Part shown: one piece after another, positions 1 through 5,823 of the stretch
Layout: each line of letters starts with the position of its first letter
How positions within the stretch are numbered: position 1 is the stretch's first letter
Source: an uncultured Pseudomonadota bacterium
GTDB lineage: Bacteria > Pseudomonadota > Alphaproteobacteria > RUG11792
Direction: 5' to 3'
NCBI GenBank assembly: GCA_902796745.1
Contig: CADBQC010000075.1
Location: 1 to 8,548, forward strand
DNA length: 8,548 nt
Position numbers and translations under genes: made by a program
Notes under the pieces: generated by a model
Database searches by the model: none
Told to the model about the DNA's origin: nothing
Seen by the model: only the letters and a program-made list of their open reading frames with translations

Positions 1-201
1 CCCATGGCAGTATAGCAATTCCCACTCTTTGAATTGTTCATCACAAAGTTTTTCAAAATCCGCTATTCCTTTTCTGGTGCAACAAGCGAGTGTAACTGCT
101 GTATTTGCATAATCCAAAGTCTCCTTTCTTAAATTAAGAACTAACAATTTAATTCTGGAAACTTTTTTATCTATTTGCTTGCTTTTAGTTGTCGCACTCA
201 A
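1..201 (-). CDS. Partial unrecognised reading frame running off the left edge
   Basis: On the minus strand the frame is open from just after a TGA at 220-222 to the first base of the window, 73 codons without a stop, which is long for such AT-rich DNA. The translation looks protein-like: a basic start (KSKQIDKKVSRIKLLVLNLR), then DYANTAVTLACCTRKGIADF, then a Cys- and acidic-rich stretch ending LLYCHG. There is no in-frame ATG; TTG codons at 201, 147 and 117 are the only common start codons. A good AAGGAG sits at 126-121, but it is only 3 bases from the TTG at 117 and 10 bases from an out-of-frame ATG at 110 that yields a 15-residue peptide. The true start is therefore unclear, and this may be a frameshifted or decayed gene. 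I do not recognise the family. Confidence 0.35.
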   Translation of the reverse strand, partial: MSATTKSKQIDKKVSRIKLLVLNLRKETLDYANTAVTLACCTRKGIADFEKLCDEQFKEWELLYCHG

Positions 202-214
202 ACCAATCCAATTT

Positions 215-243
215 TTGTCTCATATCTAGTGAACTTATACACT
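215..243 (+). promoter_or_regulatory. Possible sigma70-type promoter for the exported protein gene
   Basis: TTGTCT (215-220) and TACACT (238-243) each match four of six consensus bases and are separated by exactly 17 bases. The gene starts at 320, giving a leader of about 70 bases. In DNA this AT-rich such matches arise often by chance, so this is only a candidate. Confidence 0.22.
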
Positions 244-319
244 GCATAAAAATCATTGCATAGCATTCTTAAAATGTCATACAACACGGATTAAGTTGAT
301 TTGAAAGTGAAGGTTTTAT

Positions 320-697
320 ATGAAGTTTTTGAATGTTTTGGTTTCTTCAGCAGTTTTGATTGGAGCAACACCAATTTCTGAGGTCTTAGCTGGTCCGTCT
401 AGTTCTATAGATACGTTTTTCGGAAAAACACCATTGCCAGAATGTGTGTATAAAGTCAAATATGGCGCATTAGCGTTTAAAAAAGTTACAGTGCCTGATT
501 GTCGCGAGAGTACAGAATGTTGTCACTGGATGATTAAACACTACGATGATATGGTCAGTTTGTATAAAAATTTGATAGCTGACGAAAGATTGCAATCGTT
601 GAGAAAAGAAATAGAGGGAAATAAATCATTACAACCAATTTATATTATGCTACTGGATTACGAAATATCTTATAATCGTAGATTTAAGTATGGGTAA
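320..697 (+). CDS. Hypothetical exported protein, possibly the N-terminal part of a broken gene
   Basis: A 125-residue protein with a clear Sec signal peptide: a short basic start (MK), a hydrophobic stretch over residues 3-19, and a likely cleavage after VLA at residue 24. The start is supported by GAAGG at 309-313, six bases upstream, and by an in-frame TGA at 308 that rules out a longer N-terminus. The mature part contains four cysteines (PEC, DC and a CC pair within residues 41-68), consistent with disulfides in an exported protein, and a helical, charged C-terminal half. I do not recognise a family. The frame ends at TAA 695-697, but the same frame is open again from 698 to 1069, so the protein may be truncated by a nonsense codon. 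It is most likely exported to the periplasm or beyond. Confidence 0.6.
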   Translation: MKFLNVLVSSAVLIGATPISEVLAGPSSSIDTFFGKTPLPECVYKVKYGALAFKKVTVPDCRESTECCHWMIKHYDDMVSLYKNLIADERLQSLRKEIEGNKSLQPIYIMLLDYEISYNRRFKYG

Positions 698-730
698 ATA
701 AAATACATAGTAGAAAAAATTGAATATCTT

Positions 731-1069
731 ATGACAGTCGGATATGAATATGCAGCACACAATAATCACGGCTCGGAATATTTTGATGACTTAATTGGAT
801 ATATTCAGAAACTCAACAAATGTCTTTACAACTACTGGCTGGATGAGCCCATTGACGAAAAGTTGGCGGATAAAGAAAACAGTTGGATTTTGTGCAGAGA
901 TACGCAATTTAGCTTGTCTAGCTTTGGAAAATACTTACTGACTCCGAAGTGTATTGTACGTTTTATATGCAAGTCTATACAAAACCAAGAGAGCTACAAA
1001 AATGCAATGAGCTATTATTTAAATATGTTAAAGGACAAGATAGCTAGTGCCAATAAAACGGATAACTGA
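731..1069 (+). CDS. Hypothetical protein, probably the C-terminal part of the frame that starts at 320
   Basis: 112 residues from the ATG at 731, with no signal peptide or membrane segment and no recognised family. There are four cysteines (KCLY, LCRDT, KCIV, ICKS), bringing the total with the preceding frame to eight. The ATG has no convincing Shine-Dalgarno sequence upstream. The frame is exactly in phase with the gene at 320 (411 bases between the two ATGs), and codons 698-730 between the TAA and this ATG are all sense codons. The simplest reading is that 320-1069 was one exported protein of about 249 residues, now interrupted at codon 126. Alternatives are two separate small genes or a reinitiated second product. 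Confidence 0.45.
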   Translation: MTVGYEYAAHNNHGSEYFDDLIGYIQKLNKCLYNYWLDEPIDEKLADKENSWILCRDTQFSLSSFGKYLLTPKCIVRFICKSIQNQESYKNAMSYYLNMLKDKIASANKTDN

Positions 1070-1238
1070 ATAACTAAAGCGTAATTCAGATGCCACTCTT
1101 AAACAGCTTAAAAAAAACTTGAGCAGAGTAGGCAAAACGATTTGTGGCATCTCTCTAGATGAGATAATTTTCGAGTGTTTGGCGCACTTTGTGTTCCTGA
1201 AGTTTTCGTGTTATAGGTGGCTTTGCGACCATACAAAG

Positions 1239-1265
1239 AACAAGCAAAAGAATTTTTTACTTGTT
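1239..1265 (-). terminator. Hairpin just after the tssA stop, possible operon terminator
   Basis: Read on the minus strand, 1265-1239 forms an 11-bp stem with one G-U wobble (arms AACAAGTAAAA and TTTTGCTTGTT) and a 5-base loop, then a U-rich but interrupted tail (CTTTG). It begins one base after the tssA stop. On the plus strand the wobble becomes an A-C mismatch, so the structure fits minus-strand transcription better. The stem is AT-rich and the tail is not a clean U-run, so termination may be weak. The rest of 1070-1266 shows no convincing gene. Confidence 0.4.
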
Positions 1266-1266
1266 A

Positions 1267-2292
1267 TCAATTTAAGAGTTGTTTCAATAGACGGTGCGCT
1301 TCGGAATTGCCAGATTTTAGATCATCCATGATTTCAAGCAAGTTTTTGTTTTTCCAGGACACGACAAGGTTTAATATAAATGCACTAGGACTGTGCTTTT
1401 CCAATATGGCTAGTTGATTCGCGAGGTCTGCAATAGAATTGTAAATATCGTCTCGACTGTTCGTCTTCGGTGTGCTCGGTTGTGACACTTTTTTATCTTC
1501 TTTAAATTTTTGCATCTCGCTTTCTAAAAATTGTTCTATTTTCTTTAGATTTTCCATCAGCCCAGAAAATGAATTTATATTTTTGCCAGTCTGAGCTAAT
1601 AAAACTTCATCCAGCAATGTTTTTTCTGTTTTTATAACTTGCACATTATCTAAAATCCTCTGAAAATCCGATTGTGAAAATGTCTTCACTATAGCGACTA
1701 TATCCTCCAGTGTTTTGTGCCCGTCTTTTTGGGCATTTTCTACAATTTTGGAGGAAGAAGTAGGAGAACGAGTTGCAATATTTTTCAGTTCCAGAGCGTA
1801 TTCATATTGGTATAAATCAAATGATTTGTCGCTATCGCTTGGAGCAATATGAATAAATTTCGACTTTTTTTCAACAACCTCAAATATCCAGTCACAAATG
1901 CGTAATTTTTGCTCAGTATCTGATGAGTTGTCGTCTTTTCGAGGATAGCCAATTTCCCAAAATGCTCTGGAAAAATCCTTCAAAATTTGCATTCCGCGAG
2001 TTATGCCAGCAAATCCATCAAGCATCACAAGAGCTTCGATTAACCAGCCAAGAATTTGAAAATCCTTCGATTTAGTTTTTAAAGCATCCACGCAAAGTTG
2101 CTCTGTTAATTCCCAATCCGCCTTTTTTAATTCGTGTTGCCAAACTCCAAAAGAAACAGAACTGTCCTCTTCAAATCTTGCATTTTTGATCTCATCATAG
2201 ACTTTGGAGACTGATATGTCATACCCGACTTCATCGGGAGATTCGGGAATTTTTAATAAAAGTTCAGAATTTTTATAAAATACTCTACTCAT
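1267..2292 (-). CDS. tssA: Type VI secretion protein TssA/ImpA-like
   Basis: A 341-residue cytosolic protein whose N-terminal part, about residues 12-140, matches the ImpA_N domain. Signals are the DWELTEQLCVDAL stretch from residue 59, the W-[LI]-x-E-A-L then LDGFAGITRGMQIL helices, and FWEIGYPRKDD at 111-121. TssA proteins organise baseplate and sheath assembly in type VI secretion. The middle is charged and likely coiled coil (about 235-265), followed by a Ser/Thr/Pro linker. The C-terminus (about 277-341) has the family-like pattern DLANQLAILEKHSPSAFIL, with HSP at 300-302. The ATG overlaps the dapF stop by 8 bases and has AAGGAG six bases upstream. No other type VI genes are in the window, so whether the system is complete cannot be judged here. 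It is last in the yajC-secDF transcription unit. Confidence 0.8.
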   Translation of the reverse strand: MSRVFYKNSELLLKIPESPDEVGYDISVSKVYDEIKNARFEEDSSVSFGVWQHELKKADWELTEQLCVDALKTKSKDFQILGWLIEALVMLDGFAGITRGMQILKDFSRAFWEIGYPRKDDNSSDTEQKLRICDWIFEVVEKKSKFIHIAPSDSDKSFDLYQYEYALELKNIATRSPTSSSKIVENAQKDGHKTLEDIVAIVKTFSQSDFQRILDNVQVIKTEKTLLDEVLLAQTGKNINSFSGLMENLKKIEQFLESEMQKFKEDKKVSQPSTPKTNSRDDIYNSIADLANQLAILEKHSPSAFILNLVVSWKNKNLLEIMDDLKSGNSEAHRLLKQLLN

Positions 2293-3085
2293 ACAATTCT
2301 CCTTCGTAGACTATCCTTGGTGCTGTTGTCAAGCTTACATGTGATTTTTTAATTTCAACTACCGATTTGCCTCCATCATGTATGATGTTAATTTTCCCTT
2401 GTATTTTTGAATGATATCCAGTAGCTACTGCGCCACTACCACAAGCTAAAGTCCAACCAACTCCTTTTTCAAAGGTTTTGACTCTCAAAGTGTCGGATGA
2501 CAGCTGTTTCACAAAGTGTATGTTACAATCTGGATTTAATCGCGAAAATTCGTTAACTTTATCGATTTCAGACATCTCCAAAATTAGATGTTTGTTTCCA
2601 GTGGTTATGATATTTCCTTCTTGCAGTGGCAAAGGAAATTCTATGCTGACATCATTTTCCAAAATTTTAGCTTTATAAATATTTTCCGGTGGCGCGATGT
2701 GGTATGCTCGCGATTTTACCACATCGCGCCACCGGAACCTGTCAAGGTACGCTTGCGCCGGTTCTCCCAGAGAACCGACCTTGACAGGAAAAAGTTCTGC
2801 ATCTTGAAATACCTCGAACTCCATGCAAACAAGTCCATATTTATTTTTTATAAACAATGCAGTAGCGCATGAGCCATTTCCACACATATTAGCATGCGTT
2901 CCATCCTGATTATAAAAATCTAAACAATATCGTCCATTTTTCTGAGTTGCAAAAATTATTTGATCACAACCAATACCGTGTTTTCTGTCTGCTATCAACT
3001 TCTTTTGAGATAATGACAACGTGTTTCCATTCGCTTCAATGATAACAAAATCATTTCCATTAGTTTGCGCTTTGTAAAACTTCAT
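2285..3085 (-). CDS. dapF: Diaminopimelate epimerase with a 35-residue palindromic insert
   Basis: Interconverts LL- and meso-diaminopimelate, for lysine and peptidoglycan. The start at 3085 gives MKFYKAQTNGNDFVIIE, matching the usual DapF beginning; an upstream TTG at 3106 in the same frame is not needed. Family motifs: GCDQ (39-42), FYNQDGTHANMCGNG (57-71) with the first catalytic Cys68, GNKH (163-166) with the expected His, FEKGVGWTLACGSGA (205-219) with the Glu and second catalytic Cys215. Oddities: CGNG is followed by SC, where most relatives have xRC, so one residue including a conserved Arg is missing, and the GxPH motif reads GNKH. Residues 100-134 are encoded exactly by the repeat at 2684-2788. 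Without them the protein is only 231 residues, against about 270 in typical family members. No clear Shine-Dalgarno is visible; it starts 5 bases after the preceding stop and may be translationally coupled. Confidence 0.88.
   Translation of the reverse strand: MKFYKAQTNGNDFVIIEANGNTLSLSQKKLIADRKHGIGCDQIIFATQKNGRYCLDFYNQDGTHANMCGNGSCATALFIKNKYGLVCMEFEVFQDAELFPVKVGSLGEPAQAYLDRFRWRDVVKSRAYHIAPPENIYKAKILENDVSIEFPLPLQEGNIITTGNKHLILEMSEIDKVNEFSRLNPDCNIHFVKQLSSDTLRVKTFEKGVGWTLACGSGAVATGYHSKIQGKINIIHDGGKSVVEIKKSHVSLTTAPRIVYEGELYE
2299..2304 (-). promoter_or_regulatory. tssA ribosome binding site inside the dapF end
   Basis: AAGGAG lies within the last codons of dapF, six bases before the tssA ATG at 2292. 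The dapF TAG overlaps the tssA start (ATGAGTAG), an arrangement typical of translational coupling, and it fixes the tssA start. Confidence 0.7.
2684..2788. repeat. In-frame double-hairpin palindromic element inside dapF
   Basis: 105 bases, 63 of them G or C (60%), in much more AT-rich surroundings. Module 1 (2684-2737) has perfect 21-bp inverted arms, 2684-2704 and 2717-2737, around a 12-base loop. Module 2 (2738-2788) abuts it: 11-bp outer arms (2738-2748 and 2778-2788), a 10-base one-sided bulge (2749-2758), then an 8-bp inner stem (2759-2766 and 2770-2777) closing a 3-base loop. Together they are exactly 35 dapF codons, beginning PVKVGSLGEPAQAYLDR and ending YHIAPPE. The plus strand is open in the complementary phase and encodes a related peptide (FRWRDVVCSRFYHIAPPE, then PVKV and LDR). 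It resembles in behaviour, not visibly in sequence, the Rickettsia palindromic elements found inside genes. No second copy is in this window. Confidence 0.9.
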
Positions 3086-3090
3086 TTTAT

Positions 3091-3507
3091 TCACATAAAT
3101 ATACAAAGAGAAAGATACTGGGATGCTATTTCCCCGACGTCTACCCTTTTATCTTCATTGAATACTTCTACGTCAAATTCTCTCAATTCTTCAAAATTAT
3201 TTCTCGCCATATCTTCAGTTAATAGGACTACATCAAATTTTTCATCTATTTCCATGCTTTCTTCTCTGTCCTCAACGATGAATTTTATAACTTTAGATTT
3301 TATAGAAGCAATAAGTGTGTATGCTCCTAAAATATCTTGTTTTTCGGTTACAAAATAGTCTAAAGTCAAATTTTCAATCTTATGAACATCGAAACGTTCT
3401 GCTAAAGCTACTAGCTCATCAGAGTTTGCTTTAGTCTCAAACTTCCTATCCAGTAGAGTTTCTTTTATCTCAATTACTCTTGAAAATTCCGAGCATTTCG
3501 GTGTCAT
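3091..3507 (-). CDS. DUF177 / YceD-like protein
   Basis: A 138-residue acidic cytosolic protein. The layout fits the DUF177 (YceD) family, linked in other bacteria to 23S rRNA accumulation: an early EFSR motif (7-10), a SDELVALAERFDV helix, an alternating beta core, and a late VDVGEIASQYLSL stretch where relatives have a DLGE-type motif. The start at 3507 gives MTPKCSEFSR, has GAG seven bases upstream and clears the transporter stop by 8 bases. An ATG at 3537 would add ten residues and overlap that gene by 22 bases, with no visible ribosome binding site. The conserved cysteine region of many relatives is absent, and the protein ends soon after the last motif (SLCIFM), without the proline-rich tail common in the family. 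It is a divergent or shortened member, and the assignment rests on overall pattern. Confidence 0.6.
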   Translation of the reverse strand: MTPKCSEFSRVIEIKETLLDRKFETKANSDELVALAERFDVHKIENLTLDYFVTEKQDILGAYTLIASIKSKVIKFIVEDREESMEIDEKFDVVLLTEDMARNNFEELREFDVEVFNEDKRVDVGEIASQYLSLCIFM

Positions 3508-3515
3508 TTCAGTTC

Positions 3516-4856
3516 TCAAACTTTGATGTGTATCCATTTATTAGACTTGTATCTATAGTACAATAGAGTTGCTGAAGTAACAACAGATACAAAAAGCAAC
3601 ATCCAGGTTCTCTCAACATGAAGCAAATGAGATTTATACAAAAAATAATCAGGTATTGCTACAACGCACCATAGACATGATGCTATTGTTATCATCATGT
3701 AGTTAATATCGCCACCAGCTTCAACTATTCCTGCAATTATCCAAACAAATCCATCAATCAGAAAATACAACAAAACGAGCCATAAAATATCAGACGCTCT
3801 CTGAAATATTTCTGGAGAAATATCAAATCGTATAAAATTATTTATAATGAGTTCAGGATAAAATTTGAATATCACGGCGATAACCGTTATAAATGCCAAG
3901 TGTATGTATGATGATTTTTCCAAAACCTTTCCAATTTTTTCACGCTTGTTAGCTCCAAGGAGATTTGATGTAATTGCCATAGCTCCTTTTTCCAGTCCGC
4001 AAACTATAAATGCCATAAACAAGTTTACCGAAACAGCTATGGATTGTAACATAGCCTCTTCTTTCGCTACCTTTGCTAGAAGATAGTAAAGTACCGCCCA
4101 AGAAGAAGTTTCAAACATGTGCGAAATCCCGCCAGCCAATCCTAACTTTAGATATTCTTTCAATTTGTCTATTTGTAATCTAAAATTAAAAGTCTTATAT
4201 TTATTCCGTATGTGTGGATGAATAAAGCATGCAAACAAGATGACTGTATTGACCGATACCGCCATAACTGTTCCGATTGCGGCTCCAACGCTTCCCTTAT
4301 AACAATCTATTCCAAAGTAGCCAAAAACCAATACGATATCAACCAATATATTCACAACATTTGCTAAAATTACCGATATGGTAATCAAATACCCTTTGCC
4401 AATTGATGCAAAAAATGAAGATAGAGAACTACACACGCCATATATTGGCGCAGCACACATCAGCACCCTAAAGTATGGAACACCTTCAACTCGGAGATTT
4501 TCGGGAATACATAGGTCAGAAGCAAATAAAGAAAGAGGAACAGAAACCATGAACAGGGATAATGAAAACCAAATCATTTGCCATACAGGAATTCCGGCTT
4601 GTTCATACTTACCAGCACCATTGTAATTTCCTACAAATGAACCAGCTATTATAGTTGTTGACATTATGGCTAGCTGTAACGCAGCGCACCAGGATGATGC
4701 TGAGGATGCACCAATCATTGCATCAATTGAATATCGCGCTAACACCAATTGGTCTAGGATAAGCATAAAATGGGAAGACAACGCTGAAATCATCAGAGGC
4801 AAGGCGACTTTAAATACGCGCCAGACCGTTATATTTTCGATCAAATCAAGACGCAT
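3516..4856 (-). CDS. MATE-family multidrug/toxin efflux transporter
   Basis: A 446-residue inner-membrane protein with about 12 predicted hydrophobic segments and the usual MATE length. The N-terminal half begins with a short helix, then FKVALPLMISALSSHFMLIL and a DQLVLARYS segment like the first two MATE helices. The second half repeats the fold from about residue 235 (LKLGLAGGISHMFETSSWAV). Such proteins export cationic or toxic compounds using H+ or Na+ gradients; the substrate here cannot be deduced. The start ATG has a strong GAGGAGG (4873-4867) ten bases upstream. It follows secF by 28 bases and precedes the DUF177 gene by 8, so it is probably expressed with them. A lipid-flippase-like relative of the same superfamily is a less likely alternative. 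Confidence 0.85.
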   Translation of the reverse strand: MRLDLIENITVWRVFKVALPLMISALSSHFMLILDQLVLARYSIDAMIGASSASSWCAALQLAIMSTTIIAGSFVGNYNGAGKYEQAGIPVWQMIWFSLSLFMVSVPLSLFASDLCIPENLRVEGVPYFRVLMCAAPIYGVCSSLSSFFASIGKGYLITISVILANVVNILVDIVLVFGYFGIDCYKGSVGAAIGTVMAVSVNTVILFACFIHPHIRNKYKTFNFRLQIDKLKEYLKLGLAGGISHMFETSSWAVLYYLLAKVAKEEAMLQSIAVSVNLFMAFIVCGLEKGAMAITSNLLGANKREKIGKVLEKSSYIHLAFITVIAVIFKFYPELIINNFIRFDISPEIFQRASDILWLVLLYFLIDGFVWIIAGIVEAGGDINYMMITIASCLWCVVAIPDYFLYKSHLLHVERTWMLLFVSVVTSATLLYYRYKSNKWIHIKV

Positions 4857-4884
4857 AGAATCGATGCCTCCTCATCATTCATGA

Positions 4885-5808
4885 CTAACCAATATTCGCA
4901 GGGACAGGTTTTACTTCAGTATCCCGTTTTATATTTAAGTACATTAACAAAGGAGACGCTACAAAGATAGATGAGAACGTTCCAATCATAATGCCGACCA
5001 TGATTGGAAGAGCCAATGCAGCAATAATCTTTCCACCAAATAGATACAGAGCTAGGACGGCCAGTATCGTCGTTGTTGCAGTCAAAGTTGTACGAGATAA
5101 TGTCTCATTCAAACTTAAGTTGATGAGTTCCTTTAGCCCCAGTTTTTTATGCCTTTTCAAATTTTCTCGTATTCTATCAAAAATGACAACAGTATCATTT
5201 ATAGAATAGCTTGCAGTAAGAAGAACCGCTGTGATTGAAGTTTCGCTAAACTCCAGGGGAAATATCGAAAATAACCCAAAAATTATGGCGCAATCGTGAA
5301 ACAGAGCAGCAACGGCACAAACACCAAATTGCCACTCAAACCTAAGGGCTATGTATAGCAACATAGCTATAAGAGCAAAAGTAACGGCTTTGATAGCATT
5401 AGACACCAATTCACTTCCAACTTTTGGTCCAACCGTTTCCACTTTTTTATACACTACCCCACTGCCCAATGTATCCTTCACTTTCTGGATCGCCACAGCC
5501 TGTCCTTTACCCTCTTCTGATTTTTCTAGCTTTATCATAAGATCTTTTTCAGCACCGAATTGCTGGATAGCCACTTCGCCCAGACCTACTGAACCTAATT
5601 TTTCTCTCAGAGATTGAACATCTGGTACTTCAGGCATCGTAACTTCGAATATATATCCGCCTTTGAAATCTATGCCATAGTTCATACCTTTGAAGAATAT
5701 GAAAGCAAAACTCGTTATCACTGCGAGTATCCCCAATGTGAAAAAATATTTACTTTTTCCTACAAAATCAATCTTGGTTCCATATGGCACTAGATGTAAA
5801 CGAAACAT
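4885..5808 (-). CDS. secF: Protein translocase subunit SecF
   Basis: A 307-residue inner-membrane partner of SecD that uses the proton-motive force to help drive the late steps of Sec export. The first membrane helix (about 20-40) is followed by the hallmark GIDFKGG at 45-51, then a small periplasmic domain (about 52-130). A five-helix block follows, containing LRFEWQFGVCAVAALFHD (155-172), SINDTVVIFDRIREN (202-216) and the SRTTLTATTTILAVLALYLF region. Length and motifs are normal for a stand-alone SecF. It starts 15 bases after the secD stop, with an AAGGA-type ribosome binding site close upstream. Confidence 0.96.
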   Translation of the reverse strand: MFRLHLVPYGTKIDFVGKSKYFFTLGILAVITSFAFIFFKGMNYGIDFKGGYIFEVTMPEVPDVQSLREKLGSVGLGEVAIQQFGAEKDLMIKLEKSEEGKGQAVAIQKVKDTLGSGVVYKKVETVGPKVGSELVSNAIKAVTFALIAMLLYIALRFEWQFGVCAVAALFHDCAIIFGLFSIFPLEFSETSITAVLLTASYSINDTVVIFDRIRENLKRHKKLGLKELINLSLNETLSRTTLTATTTILAVLALYLFGGKIIAALALPIMVGIMIGTFSSIFVASPLLMYLNIKRDTEVKPVPANIG

Positions 5809-5823
5809 AAATTTTCCTTTCCC

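Noticed and set aside
1066..1089. CTGAAT and ATTCAG inverted repeat at the end of the plus-strand gene, as a terminator
   Set aside because: Only 6 bp, AT-rich, with a 12-base loop and no U-run after it.
1155..1232. 25-codon minus-strand frame starting MVAKPPITRKLQEHK after tssA
   Set aside because: Protein-like in composition, but very short, no ribosome binding site and just beyond the proposed terminator; not enough to call a gene.
1119..1331. Plus-strand frame with a TTG start between the exported protein and tssA
   Set aside because: Runs into the tssA coding region on the other strand, has no ribosome binding site and resembles no family I know.
2588..2872. Plus-strand 94-codon frame opposite dapF
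   Set aside because: Its apparent motif is the palindrome read from the other strand; the rest is the antisense of dapF.
3085..3106. Upstream TTG start for dapF at 3106
   Set aside because: The added MYIYVNK is not part of the family, overlaps the preceding gene and lacks a ribosome binding site; ATG at 3085 matches the usual DapF N-terminus.
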